Source: Bacillus chungangensis
GTDB taxonomy: Bacteria; Bacillota; Bacilli; Bacillales; Bacillaceae_C
NCBI RefSeq assembly: GCF_030812995.1
Contig: NZ_JAUSTT010000002.1
Location: 186,001-250,000 of the forward strand
DNA: 64,000 bases
Direction: 5' to 3'
Shown: positions 34,986-43,924 of the stretch, one piece after another
How the letters are laid out: the number at the start of each line of letters is the position of its first letter
Position numbering within the stretch: position 1 is the first letter of the stretch
Notes under the pieces: generated by a model
Database searches by the model: none
Told to the model about the DNA's origin: nothing
Seen by the model: the letters and a program-made list of their open reading frames with translations, nothing else
Program-made: the position numbers and the translations under genes

Positions 34986-35558
34986 TCAATTAGACAATCC
35001 TTTAAATAAGTATAGTTCAAATAACTCGGCAATTTCATCTTTATCTAATGGCTTCCGATCTTGTTCCCAATCAAAAATTAATGAGATATAGAGCTTCAGC
35101 ATAATAAAAGCAGTAAGTTCAGGGTCGCATTGTTTGATTTCCCCTTTTTCAATTGCTACGTGAATCTTTTCTTTAATATAATCGACAATGGCTTGCTCTA
35201 CCCGCTTTGTCACTTCGAGAACTTCTGGCGTTCCCAATTCACGTTTTTCTTGAAACAGCTTTATTGCTAATTGATGCTCCTTACGAAATTCTAAAATTCT
35301 GTAGAGTGCTTGATGAGCATTTTCGTAAAAGGATCGTTCATCATCTTTTGTTTCTTCAGCTGCTGCTTTCATTTCTTTAATGACTGTTGAAACAATCTCT
35401 TCGAATAATTCTTCCTTATTCTTGAAAAAAGTATATATTGTACCTTTTCCAACATTCGCTAGCTTAGCTACTTGATCCATTGTCGTTGCTTTATAACCAA
35501 ATAAAGAAAATGATTTGGTAGCCGCAGCAATGATGAGCTGCTTGCGATCAATTGCCAA
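34986..35558 (-). CDS. yhgD: TetR-family regulator YhgD
   Basis: The start is TTG 35558, six bases after AAGGAGGTG; the frame upstream to 35732 is not translated in my view. The 190-residue protein has the TetR helix-turn-helix ATTMDQVAKLANVGKGTIYTFFKNKEELF (here split: helix 2 near MDQVAKLA, recognition helix near GKGTIYTFF). The C-terminal ligand domain ends KGLSN. An inverted repeat in its leader suggests autoregulation. The next gene, 75 bases away, is yhgE, as in B. subtilis. Confidence 0.88.
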   Translation of the reverse strand: MAIDRKQLIIAAATKSFSLFGYKATTMDQVAKLANVGKGTIYTFFKNKEELFEEIVSTVIKEMKAAAEETKDDERSFYENAHQALYRILEFRKEHQLAIKLFQEKRELGTPEVLEVTKRVEQAIVDYIKEKIHVAIEKGEIKQCDPELTAFIMLKLYISLIFDWEQDRKPLDKDEIAELFELYLFKGLSN

Positions 35559-35571
35559 TCCTTTCACCTCC

Positions 35572-35597
35572 TTCAATTGACCGAATGACCAATTGAA
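35572..35597. promoter_or_regulatory. Candidate YhgD operator
   Basis: TTCAATTG and CAATTGAA form a perfect inverted repeat around a 10-base centre containing GACCGAATGAC. It lies directly upstream of the yhgD ribosome site. A related sequence, TTGACCAATC with TTTAGTCATT, occurs upstream of yhgE near 34937-34966. Confidence 0.5.
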
Positions 35598-35734
35598 TGT
35601 TTCAGTCATTTTGTCTATGTTTAAGAATATAACATAGCTCATAAAAGATGGCAAGGATTTTTCAAATTTATTTTTTAAGTATTTGCGAAGGGATAAAAGC
35701 ATATATATCAACGTTTTATTGCTGCTATGCAAAT

Positions 35735-35746
35735 GGAAACGTTTCC
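35735..35746. promoter_or_regulatory. Palindrome GGAAACGTTTCC, possible CcpA-like site
   Basis: This perfect 12-bp palindrome with a central CG resembles symmetric cre-type sites, though the flanks do not fit the full consensus. It lies between the yhgD leader and the MFS remnant terminator. Confidence 0.3.
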
Positions 35747-35753
35747 TAAAATG

Positions 35754-35805
35754 AAAAAAGTGCCAGATTCAAGCTGAAGCAAATCTGCTTGGACTCAACA
35801 CTTTT
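35754..35805 (-). terminator. Terminator of the former MFS gene
   Basis: On the minus strand AAAAGTG with TCCAAGC pairs with GCTTGAA and CACTTTTTT around an AGATTTGCTTCA loop. The T run is on the minus side. Confidence 0.7.
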
Positions 35806-35818
35806 CCTGAAGGGTATT

Positions 35819-36086
35819 TCAATTCATTGTTGCCGCTTCTTTTGTTTCATAAACGGCTTTTTTAGAAGGTTGAAAGGCGCTTATTTAATCTATCAATAAA
35901 GCTGCCAGCCCAAATATTTGTAAAAATGGTTGCAATCGGTCGAATAACATAGAGTCCAGCAACGGCTGCTGGTGAACCGGTACGTTCTAAAATAAGCAAA
36001 TTTAAAGCTACAAGGTAAATCCAATTTCCAAAATTAGAAACACCAATTCCTAAAATGAGCAAACTTGGATTCTTCCACTTTCTCAA
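35819..36086 (-). pseudogene. Remnant of an MFS transporter gene
   Basis: The first 74 codons encode the start of a major facilitator: GIGVSNFGNWIYLVALNLLI, then VAGLYVIRPIATIFTNIWAG and the loop 2-3 motif GSFIDRLNKR. The frame stops at 35862. In another frame a last stretch (KKAVYETKEAATMN, stop at 35819) looks like an original C-terminus. About 300 middle codons are missing, so an internal deletion has joined the two ends out of frame. A repeat copy stands directly upstream. Confidence 0.75.
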
Positions 36087-36108
36087 CTAATCACCCTCAG
36101 TTATCAAG

Positions 36109-36434
36109 ATAAAGTGAACCTTCCATGAGTGGGGGTTTTCTCTCAATCCCCTACTCATAAAAAAATAGAACAAAGGCTAATCTCGCAACGTCCTCGAAAA
36201 AGAAAACCACTTTGTTCTTCGTGCAATGTGTCACTGCCGAAGCTTTTCTTGTCCCTGTTGCAACGCCTTTGTGACCGAATCCTCGAAAAAGGAGAGTTCT
36301 TTTTCTTCGTGCGATGCTGATTCAAGAAGCTTTCCTTATCCTGTCGGCCGAATCAATCGGACATTTGACTGCGCTTCTGATTCCTCTACTCCCCAAGGTA
36401 GGGGTCTTGACACGCCAGTTAGATGTGGGATAAA
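36109..36434 (+). repeat. Structured intergenic repeat, copy C (326 bp, two modules)
   Basis: The left end is ATAAAGTGAACCTTCCATGAG and the right end CCAGTTAGATGTGGGATAAA. The internal module occurs twice in tandem: one version has GTGTCACTGCCGAAGCTTTTC, the other ATGCTGATTCAAGAAGC. A 121-codon frame crosses the whole element but has no ribosome site and is not conserved in other copies. Confidence 0.9.
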
Positions 36435-36450
36435 AAAACCTTTGGAATTA

Positions 36451-36837
36451 TCAATGCCAAAGTTCATATTGCTTTCTAACATTATCAGCATTGATCATTC
36501 CTCGCTGCATCTGAGGAGGGCACATTTTATTATATTTTTTGATCTTTTCGTTGATTTCTGCAATCATGTTAGCAATTTTTGCTTCTGCTGAATTTTCTTC
36601 TATGAATGGCAACAATGCAGATAATTTCTCTTTAATTTCCTTTTGTTCCTTAATCCAGGGAGGTAAATAACCGGCATTTTTCGCCGTATTTAAAAAATTC
36701 TGATAAACATCTCCTTTAAATAGATTTTTCGGCAGCGGCTTCCCAAAACCCGGATTACTTTTCATATCTTCATTTTTTTCAAAATCTTGATAGATTTGAG
36801 CCATCAAATCAACGTGATCATTGTTCTTGTTGCTCAA
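36451..36837 (-). CDS. DUF1992 (DnaJ-homologue-like) protein
   Basis: The best start is TTG 36837, seven bases after TTGGAGG, giving 128 residues; an ATG ten codons upstream has no ribosome site. NPGFGKPLPKNLFKGDVYQN and AGYLPPWIKEQKEIK are the signatures of the DUF1992 family, of unknown function. The C-terminal helix region is likely coiled coil. It is flanked by a repeat copy and the hemY region. Confidence 0.8.
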   Translation of the reverse strand: MSNKNNDHVDLMAQIYQDFEKNEDMKSNPGFGKPLPKNLFKGDVYQNFLNTAKNAGYLPPWIKEQKEIKEKLSALLPFIEENSAEAKIANMIAEINEKIKKYNKMCPPQMQRGMINADNVRKQYELWH

Positions 36838-37215
36838 TTCAATTCCTCCAATTTGAATTTTTTTCATTCGCTTTATTATGATGATATTTATATGAATTCC
36901 TTTTAACTAAGTGAACAAGCTGAAAAATCAACAGCTGAAAGACATACCATGAACGTTTGTCTTTATTGCTACTGCTTTTTTCTTTTTCATATATGATAAC
37001 TTCTTTTTTAGATTAAACAAATTGGGCATTTCATTAGAAGGTTATGTAACTGTTAACCCCAGTTTATTACACCTACTTTTCGGAGTTTATTTTCATTTAA
37101 ATATAGATAAAGTGAAACTTTATTGAGATAGGTTTTTATCCAGTTCGATGTATTGTTGAAACTTTCTGTCTTTATTAACCTCTATTAAGTGAGAAGCAAG
37201 CAACTCGCTCACCTC
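36838..37215. other. Intergenic region downstream of hemY
   Basis: AT-rich DNA without a gene. At 37106-37119 the sequence ATAAAGTGAAACTT equals the left end of the repeat family but is not followed by the rest. It is either a scrap or a chance match. I see no strong terminator for hemY. Confidence 0.5.
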
Positions 37216-38622
37216 TCACTCACTAATGTTTAAATATTGCAGAACTTGTTGAACTACTTTTTCTCCTTGTTCTATACAATCAGGAATGCCAATGCCTTCA
37301 AAAGAGCTACCCGTAACAAAAACACCGGGAAGAGCTGTGTTTACATCGTTTTTCAGCTGATCAACTCGATCTTTATGGCCGACACTATATTGCGGCATCG
37401 CATCTTTCCAGCGAGTAACTATTGTAAAAGCCGGATTTGAGCCAATGTCGATAATCTTATTTAAATCTTCCAACACAATTTGTTCAATTTCTTCGTCTGA
37501 CAAATCGACAATCGCTTCATTATTTGTACGGCCTACGTAGCACCGCAAGAGGACCTTGCCTTTAGGCGTTGTATGCGGCCATTTTTTATGTGTCCATGTA
37601 CAAGCGGTAATCGTATAATCACCGTTTCGAGAAACAAAAAAGTCCGTTCCTTCAATATTTTTTCGGATCGCATTTTCTGGAAATGCCATCACAACAGTAG
37701 CAACTGAAGTCAATGGAATATGTTTAAATGGAGTAAAGAAATTATATGTAGGGAAGAGCGATGGTAGCATTTGATGAGATACACATGTGATGATGCTGTC
37801 AGCATACAGTACTGCCCCATTATTTAAAACGACTTGATATTTTTTCTCCCTTTTTTCAATTAGCTCAACACGTACTCCCTTTAACACTGTATTTGGCAAA
37901 AAACCGTCTTCAAGCGTATCTACAATCGATTGCAGACCGCTTTTCAAAGTCAAAAACATCCCTTTTTTATTCTGATTTATCGATACTGGAGCTGTCTTTT
38001 TCATCCCAGCTATTAAACTGCGATACTGTTGTTCCATTTCCAAAAAATGAGGAAAAGTAGATTTTAAGCTCAATTGATCAATATCACCCGTATGTACCCC
38101 TGATAATAGCGGATCTATTAAATTATCTACCACTTCATCCCCTAAACGGCGACGAAAGAAATAGCCCACCGACTGATCTCCCTTTACCTTAGATCGTGGG
38201 AGAATGAAATCGGCAGCCGCCCTTATTTTTCCAGGAACAGATAATAGATCAGATGTAATAAACGGTTTTATTGTCGTAGGAACCCCCATTAAAGTCCCTT
38301 CAGGTATCGAATAAAGCTTATTATTTACAAGCACATATGATGTTCCTGTTGCACTATGGACAAGCTCCTTCTCCAGGCCTAGAGAGGAAATAAGTCGAAC
38401 TGCACTTTTATTTTGTGCCAGGAAAGAATCAGGACCTTTTTCAATTGTGAATCCATCCTGGAAAACAGTTTGAATTTTTCCTCCTAAGCGGATCGTTGCT
38501 TCAATTAGTTTCACATTGATCGGCAGATTTCTTTTCTCTGCTTCTTGTTGTAGGTAATAAGCTGCCGTTAGTCCTGTGATTCCACCACCAATAATGACAA
38601 CATCGCGCTTCTCTATTGTCAC
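37216..38622 (-). CDS. hemY: Coproporphyrinogen III / protoporphyrinogen oxidase HemY (CgoX)
   Basis: This 468-residue FAD enzyme starts at GTG. It has the dinucleotide motif VVIGGGITGLTAAYYL, FTIEKGPDSFLAQ, and the C-terminal FAD motif GVFVTGSSFEGIGIPDCIEQG. In Gram-positives the enzyme oxidises coproporphyrinogen III to coproporphyrin III in the CPD branch of haem synthesis, and is soluble. It is the last gene of hemE-hemH-hemY, 157 bases after hemH. Confidence 0.93.
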   Translation of the reverse strand: MTIEKRDVVIIGGGITGLTAAYYLQQEAEKRNLPINVKLIEATIRLGGKIQTVFQDGFTIEKGPDSFLAQNKSAVRLISSLGLEKELVHSATGTSYVLVNNKLYSIPEGTLMGVPTTIKPFITSDLLSVPGKIRAAADFILPRSKVKGDQSVGYFFRRRLGDEVVDNLIDPLLSGVHTGDIDQLSLKSTFPHFLEMEQQYRSLIAGMKKTAPVSINQNKKGMFLTLKSGLQSIVDTLEDGFLPNTVLKGVRVELIEKREKKYQVVLNNGAVLYADSIITCVSHQMLPSLFPTYNFFTPFKHIPLTSVATVVMAFPENAIRKNIEGTDFFVSRNGDYTITACTWTHKKWPHTTPKGKVLLRCYVGRTNNEAIVDLSDEEIEQIVLEDLNKIIDIGSNPAFTIVTRWKDAMPQYSVGHKDRVDQLKNDVNTALPGVFVTGSSFEGIGIPDCIEQGEKVVQQVLQYLNISE

Positions 38623-38778
38623 GGTTTCATCGCCTTCTTCTCGCTAAATTTTCCCATCTATTGATTGTTTTTATCTATGTAAAAAGGAGTAGAAGAGACA
38701 CAAGCAGATATAGGATTGTCCTAATCTATTCGATAGCAGAGCCTTTCCGCCAAGCAACAAGGGCAGTTGTCTCCCCTT

Positions 38779-39717
38779 TTAATCCAATAGCTCCAAATGT
38801 TTTAAGACAACTGTCGCCATTGCATCTAAAAATGGCTTTTGCGCATTTGGCATTGCTGGACGATAATAGCTTGCACCAATTTCTTCTGTAACTACTTTAC
38901 ATTCATAGTCATTATCATAGAGAACTTCCAAATGTTCTGCAACAAACCCCACTGGTATGTACACAAAAGCCTTGTATCCTTTCTCTTTATGCAGCGTTCT
39001 AGTTAAGTCTTGCACATCAGGGCCAAGCCAAGGTTCAGGGGTGTTGCCTTCACTTTGCCATCCTATCGCAAAATCACGAATACCTGCACCACGTGCAATC
39101 AATTCCGCTGTTTCCTTTAATTGATCAGGATAAGGGTCTCCTGCAGCAATAATTTTTTCTGGCAAACTGTGTGCAGAAACGATAAGACAAGCAGCATCAC
39201 GTTCTTCTTGACTCATTGTTGCATAAGTAGTTTTTACATTTTCTACCCAATAATCGATAAATTTTGGTTCATCATACCAGCTCTCAATAGATGTAAGATT
39301 AGGTCCGCCAAGCTTTTCAGCAGCAGCTTTCGCTCGATTGTTATAAGATTGGATGCTGAAGGTGGAAAAATGAGGCGCCAAGACGAACGTAACCGCTTCT
39401 TCTATGCCGTCTTCATACATTTTCTCTACTGCATCCTCAATAAAAGGCTCAATATGCTTCAAGCCAATATAAGCTTTGAATTCAATCTCATCTTGCATCG
39501 CATTTAATTGCTGTTCCAATCCAAAAGCCTGTTCTTCTGTGATTTTTGCCAGCGGAGAAATACCGCCAATTGCTCGGTAGCGATTGCGCAAATCTACAAG
39601 CATTTCTGATGTTGGCTTTCTCCCATGTCTAATATGTGTGTAGTATCGTTCAATGTCGTCTTCACTATACGGTGTTCCATAAGCCATCACTAAGAGTCCC
39701 ATCTTCTTGCCCGCCAT
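38779..39717 (-). CDS. hemH: Coproporphyrin ferrochelatase HemH (CpfC)
   Basis: This 312-residue protein begins [20 protein letters not shown], with [11 protein letters not shown] and the metal-site His in [12 protein letters not shown] (about residue 183). [10 protein letters not shown] supplies the conserved Glu. It inserts Fe(II) into coproporphyrin III. The length equals the B. subtilis enzyme, and the Tyr near residue 13, an iron-porphyrin ligand in that enzyme, is present. Confidence 0.94.
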   Translation of the reverse strand: MAGKKMGLLVMAYGTPYSEDDIERYYTHIRHGRKPTSEMLVDLRNRYRAIGGISPLAKITEEQAFGLEQQLNAMQDEIEFKAYIGLKHIEPFIEDAVEKMYEDGIEEAVTFVLAPHFSTFSIQSYNNRAKAAAEKLGGPNLTSIESWYDEPKFIDYWVENVKTTYATMSQEERDAACLIVSAHSLPEKIIAAGDPYPDQLKETAELIARGAGIRDFAIGWQSEGNTPEPWLGPDVQDLTRTLHKEKGYKAFVYIPVGFVAEHLEVLYDNDYECKVVTEEIGASYYRPAMPNAQKPFLDAMATVVLKHLELLD

Positions 39718-39868
39718 TTTTTTACCACCTTTTCTTTTAAAACTCGTTTTTATCTTATTAATGGTGCTTTCCCTCTAATGAAAGAAGCAGAATCTCACAT
39801 CTACGTGGAAAAATTCCATTAAAGTTCTTAAAGAGACTAATGTGAAACGTCATTTTTTATTCCAAGCT

Positions 39869-40927
39869 TTACTTGTGCAGCGTCTTTTCTCTCTTTACTG
39901 CGCTATACTCATGAACAAACGCTGTTAACTTTTTCAGTGTTTCTGGTTTAACTGTTGGAAATACCCCATGCCCAAGATTAAAAATATGTCCTCGATGGGC
40001 AATGCCTTCATCAATAATAGCTTTTGCCCGTTCTTCTATCACCGGCCATGGAGAAGTAAGCAATGATGGATCTAAGTTGCCTTGCAGTGTTTTTGTCATT
40101 CCCATTTTTTTTGCTTCGGTGATGGACAAACGCCAATCCAAGCCAACAACATTAATAGGAAGGTCGTGCCACTCAAGCGCTAAATGGCTTGCTCCAACGC
40201 CAAACATAATAAGTGGAACACCTTCTGTTTTAAGCTCATTAAAAATACGTTCCATCATAGGCTTGATAAAGATGCGGTAATCCTGTACATTTAAAGCTCC
40301 GACCCAGGAATCAAATATTTGAATCGCACTTGCCCCTGCCTTTATTTGCGCTTTAACATAACGGATTGTCATCTCTGTTAGTTTATCCATTAAAGCGAAC
40401 CATGCCTTTGGCTCAGCATGCATAAATGACTTTGTAAGGTGATAATTTTTCGATGGACCGCCTTCAATCATATAACTGGCCATTGTAAAAGGCGCTCCGG
40501 CAAATCCAATCAGTGGAACAGAAAGTTGTTCTTTTGTTAAAATTTTAATCGTTTCTAAAATATACGGAATATCCTCTTCAGGTGTTATTTCTCCTAACTT
40601 TTCAACATCACTAAGTGATCGAATCGGATTATCTATAACAGGGCCAATCCCCGATTTGATGTCTACTTCAACACCTAATGCTGGCAGCGGAGACATAATA
40701 TCTTTATAAAGAATTGCTGCATCGACATTATATTGTTCCACTGGCAGACGGGTAACATAAGCACAAATTTCAGGATGATGTGTAATCTCAAACAGAGAAT
40801 ATTTTTCTTTTAGCTTTCGATATTCCGGTTGTGACCTTCCTGCTTGGCGCATAAACCACACAGGTGTATGGTTTACCATCTCGCCTCTTGCCGCTTTTAA
40901 AAATGTATCATTCGTTATTTTACTCAT
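39869..40927 (-). CDS. hemE: Uroporphyrinogen decarboxylase HemE
   Basis: This 352-residue protein has the N-terminal signature [16 protein letters not shown] with its two substrate-binding arginines, and [17 protein letters not shown]. The catalytic Asp is in [12 protein letters not shown], and the C-terminus has [12 protein letters not shown]. It removes four carboxyls from uroporphyrinogen III. First gene of the haem operon; 151 bases to hemH. Confidence 0.95.
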   Translation of the reverse strand: MSKITNDTFLKAARGEMVNHTPVWFMRQAGRSQPEYRKLKEKYSLFEITHHPEICAYVTRLPVEQYNVDAAILYKDIMSPLPALGVEVDIKSGIGPVIDNPIRSLSDVEKLGEITPEEDIPYILETIKILTKEQLSVPLIGFAGAPFTMASYMIEGGPSKNYHLTKSFMHAEPKAWFALMDKLTEMTIRYVKAQIKAGASAIQIFDSWVGALNVQDYRIFIKPMMERIFNELKTEGVPLIMFGVGASHLALEWHDLPINVVGLDWRLSITEAKKMGMTKTLQGNLDPSLLTSPWPVIEERAKAIIDEGIAHRGHIFNLGHGVFPTVKPETLKKLTAFVHEYSAVKREKTLHK

Positions 40928-41266
40928 TTACAAACATTCACCTTCCATCTGCATGATAGCTGCATCTTCATACATACTCATTAGTCAAAAGTGGTACAAT
41001 GATAAGTAAGTAGTAAAATGATGCAAATTACTCTCTCTTGCTCGCTATAATTTGTACATAAAATAAGTCCTTCATTAGACAAGAGTAAACATGATAGAAT
41101 TGTACCAAACTGAAACTGTATACAATATTATCTGAGTTTTTTTATATTTAGCCAGCTTTTACTATATACGTTTTGGCATTGAAAGTATAGTAAGCGCTAT
41201 TAAATGTCATAAAATCGTCCTTTTTGTCATTTTATCTATTTTATCATAGAAACGAGGCGTTTTTTT
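40928..41266. other. Divergent control region between hemE and hmoB
   Basis: About 340 AT-rich bases between the two divergent starts. They must hold promoters for both directions. I see several TATA-like boxes but no pair that stands out, and no perfect inverted repeat. Confidence 0.4.
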
Positions 41267-41800
41267 ATGAATATGTATATGACGACTGGAACCTATGCTT
41301 TCTTAAAAAAAATGCAAGAAAAGCATCCGCATCAATGTTTAGTGTTACTGGAAAATCCATCAGAAGCACTCCTTTTACACGAAACATCTCAAAAAACCAT
41401 TTTCCAGCAGCCTAGAAAATATGAAATCATAGATGCTAAAGGAAAAATCGATTGCTTAGAGTACGTTGTTTTTAACCATATTCCCGTCAAAGATGAAGGC
41501 CGCCCAGTGTTTGAATATCACTTGAAAGGTGTTTCGGACTCTATTCAACGGGAGCCAGGCTTTCAAGCATTCCGGCTATTGCGCCCGTTAAAGCACGATA
41601 CGTATATTATTATGACGGGATGGGAAAGCGAAATTGCTTTTCGTCATTGGACAAACACGCCTTCCTTTCAAGCAGCATATGGCAATAAACAGCAGTTAGC
41701 TCCTGGAGAAAATAAACATATCATGGCAGGCGCTTCTTATTTTTCTTATTATGCTGCTCCAAAAGAAGAAGACAACGAAACAGAAAATCTAAACACATAA
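41267..41800 (+). CDS. hmoB: Haem-degrading monooxygenase HmoB
   Basis: This 177-residue protein has an N-terminal extension of about 65 residues and a C-terminal ABM ferredoxin-like domain: NHIPVKDEGRPVFEYHLK, PGFQAFRLLRPL, YIIMTGWESEIAFRHW. The pattern and position next to hemE match B. subtilis YhgC/HmoB. That enzyme opens haem to release iron. The family does not need the N/W/H triad of IsdG; His in FRHWTN is the probable haem ligand. GAGG precedes ATG. A repeat copy follows 86 bases after the stop. Confidence 0.88.
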   Translation: MNMYMTTGTYAFLKKMQEKHPHQCLVLLENPSEALLLHETSQKTIFQQPRKYEIIDAKGKIDCLEYVVFNHIPVKDEGRPVFEYHLKGVSDSIQREPGFQAFRLLRPLKHDTYIIMTGWESEIAFRHWTNTPSFQAAYGNKQQLAPGENKHIMAGASYFSYYAAPKEEDNETENLNT

Positions 41801-41885
41801 TTAAATGCTAATGTCTAATCTTTTCAGAAGCACAGCCGGATATCCAGATAATAATTTTGCAATAGAAATGGACGAAATAGAAACG

Positions 41886-42123
41886 ATAAAGTATAACTTC
41901 TATCAGTGGGGGTTTTCTCTCATCCTCTACTGATAAGAAGTAGAACAAAGGCTAAAATCGAAAGCGTCCTCAAAAAAGGAAGCCGCTTTTTCTTCGTGCG
42001 ATGCTGATTCAAGAATCTTTCCTTATCCTGTCCGCCCACTTTCAGTTATCCCCCACTTAAGCTTCTGATTCCTCTTACTGCCCGAGATTTGGGTCTTGAC
42101 TTGGCAGTTAGATGTGGGATAAA
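41886..42123 (+). repeat. Structured intergenic repeat, copy D (238 bp)
   Basis: The left end is ATAAAGTATAACTTCTATCAG and the right end GGCAGTTAGATGTGGGATAAA, with one internal module. The middle is slightly shortened: the CCCGAACCAATCGGACATTTG landmark is missing between GTCCGCCC and ACTTTCAG. Confidence 0.88.
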
Positions 42124-42165
42124 AAGTTCTCTAAGACGTAGTCATTAATCAAAAACTCTTTTTCT

Positions 42166-42206
42166 TTGATAAAACAAAAAAAGAAACTAGCTTCGAACTA
42201 GTTTCC
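42166..42206 (-). terminator. Terminator after the chimeric 52-codon frame
   Basis: GAAACTAG and CTAGTTTC pair around TTCGAAG, followed on the minus strand by TTTTTTTGTTTTAT. It starts 14 bases beyond the stop codon. Confidence 0.85.
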
Positions 42207-42219
42207 CTATGATTCCTCT

Positions 42220-42378
42220 TTAATTCCAGCCCTTTTCCTCAGCAACTTTGATTGCTTCTATCCGATTTTTCACATGTAGCTTTTGTAAAATTTCTGATAT
42301 ATAGTTGCGAACCGTTCTACTGCTTTTTTTTTGCTGAAACGTTTTTGTTGCATTTTGCAAAACAACTACTTTTTCCAT
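42220..42378 (-). pseudogene. 52-codon chimera: ABC-ATPase start joined to NarL-type regulator end
   Basis: GGAGGG five bases before ATG opens a frame of 52 codons. The first part, MEKVVVLQNATKTFQQKK, is like the N-terminus of an ABC transporter ATPase. After SS it continues RTVRNYISEILQKLHVKNR and IEAIKVAEEKGWN, which is the DNA-recognition helix and C-terminus of a DesR/YvfU-type response regulator. Operons of the order ATPase, permease, kinase, regulator (such as yvfRSTU) exist in bacilli. The simplest reading is one deletion from the first to the last gene, keeping promoter side, ribosome site and terminator. The junction lies in a run of nine A. Confidence 0.6.
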
Positions 42379-42621
42379 AACGTCCCTCCGTTCGTTCATA
42401 CATTGATTGTACGATTTTAAGGAAACGAAGATTAGTAGGATATGTCATAAAAAAGAAATGACAAACGTCATATCAAAAATAAGCTTTTTCTTTTTTTGTA
42501 CTTTTCATGCTAAGCCATAGACATGAACAAAAATTCTCGTTCCCCCATACACTCCTTTTTTAAAAAAGTGCTATAATAAGAGAGATCATATATGGAATTT
42601 TATAAAAAGGAGAATCGTGCC

Positions 42622-43833
42622 ATGCTGGAAAAACTATTTCAAAAGCTTGAAGATTACTATGATGAAATGGTGGATATTCGCCGTTACTTGCACCAGCATC
42701 CTGAACTATCTTTTCAAGAAGTCAAAACAGCCAAATACATTGTTGATTTTTATAAAAAATTAGGTGTTGAAGTTCGCAGTCATGTAGGAGGAAATGGTGT
42801 CGTTGCAAAAATAAAAGGGGCTTTTCCAGGGAAAACTGTGGCATTGCGAGCTGATTTTGATGCACTGCCGATTCAAGAGTTAAATGACGTTCCTTATAAA
42901 TCTACAGTACCAGGGGTTATGCATGCATGCGGCCATGATGGCCATACCGCTACATTGCTTATTCTTGCAAAAACATTGCATGAAATGAAAGATCAGCTTG
43001 CTGGAGAGTATATCATGATTCACCAGCATGCAGAGGAATTTGCACCTGGTGGAGCAATTGCGATGATTGAAGATGGCTGCTTAGAAGGTGTCGATGTTAT
43101 TTTTGGCACCCACTTGTGGTCAAGTGTTCCTTATAAAACAATCCATTATGGAAAAGGACCTATTATGGCAGCAGCTGATCGATTTGAAATTACAATTAAA
43201 GGCTATGGCGGCCACGGTGCTCAGCCTCATCGGACGAAAGATGCGATTGTTATCGGATCACAGCTAGTCATGAACTTACAACAGATTGTAAGCAGAAGAG
43301 TAGACCCAATCTCTTCAGCAGTCGTTTCTATTGGATCATTTGTCTCTGATAATGCATTTAACGTCATTGCGGATGAAGCAAAAATCAGCGGGACAGTGAG
43401 AACATTTGATGAAAATGTACGTGATTTGATCGAAAGAGAAATGGAGCAAATTGTACAAGGAACCTGCATTGCTGCTGGGTGTGAATATGAATTTGCATAC
43501 CACCGCGGCTACCCTGCCGTTGTAAATCACAATGAGGAAACTGATTTTCTTGTTGAATGCGCAAAGCTTGTACCTGACAATGAAGTTGTAGAGGAAACCT
43601 TGCCAGAAATGGGCGGCGAAGACTTTGCTTACTATTTGCAGCATATAAAAGGAAGCTTCTTCTTTACTGGAGCGATGCCAGAGCCGGCAGAAAATGCGTA
43701 CCCTCATCATCATCCAAGATTTGATATTAATGAAAAAGGAATGCTCGCAGCAGCTAAAACAATGGGAGCAGCCGCTTTACAATATCAAGAAACGAAGAAC
43801 GTTGAAAAATTGGAGACATCTGCCAGTAGCTAA
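42622..43833 (+). CDS. yhaA: M20-family amidohydrolase (YhaA-like)
   Basis: The frame opens at 42592, but AAGGAG nine bases before ATG 42622 fixes the start (403 residues). The M20D metal site is visible: RADFDALPIQE, MHACGHDGHTA, HQHAEEFAPGG with the catalytic Glu pair, GTHLWS, and ALRADF. Members cleave N-acyl amino acids, for example N-acetylcysteine or aryl-acyl conjugates. A dimerisation (lid) domain spans about 180-290. Position next to ecs matches yhaA of B. subtilis. A TATAAT box lies at 42572-42577. Confidence 0.88.
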   Translation: MLEKLFQKLEDYYDEMVDIRRYLHQHPELSFQEVKTAKYIVDFYKKLGVEVRSHVGGNGVVAKIKGAFPGKTVALRADFDALPIQELNDVPYKSTVPGVMHACGHDGHTATLLILAKTLHEMKDQLAGEYIMIHQHAEEFAPGGAIAMIEDGCLEGVDVIFGTHLWSSVPYKTIHYGKGPIMAAADRFEITIKGYGGHGAQPHRTKDAIVIGSQLVMNLQQIVSRRVDPISSAVVSIGSFVSDNAFNVIADEAKISGTVRTFDENVRDLIEREMEQIVQGTCIAAGCEYEFAYHRGYPAVVNHNEETDFLVECAKLVPDNEVVEETLPEMGGEDFAYYLQHIKGSFFFTGAMPEPAENAYPHHHPRFDINEKGMLAAAKTMGAAALQYQETKNVEKLETSASS

Positions 43834-43844
43834 TAAAGGCTGTA

Positions 43845-43887
43845 CCAAAAAAATACGCTATCAGTGGAAATATCCCCACTGATAGCG
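43845..43887. terminator. Shared terminator of yhaA and ecsC
   Basis: The 12-bp stem CGCTATCAGTGG / CCACTGATAGCG is followed by TATTTTTTT on the minus side and GATTTAATTT on the plus side. The stem resembles the left hairpin of the repeat family. Confidence 0.82.
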
Positions 43888-43924
43888 ATTTAATTTATAA
43901 GGACAAAGCTAGACCTGCATCAGA

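Noticed and set aside
36226-36591. 121-codon plus-strand frame
   Set aside because: It runs from repeat copy C into the antisense of the DUF1992 gene; no ribosome site.
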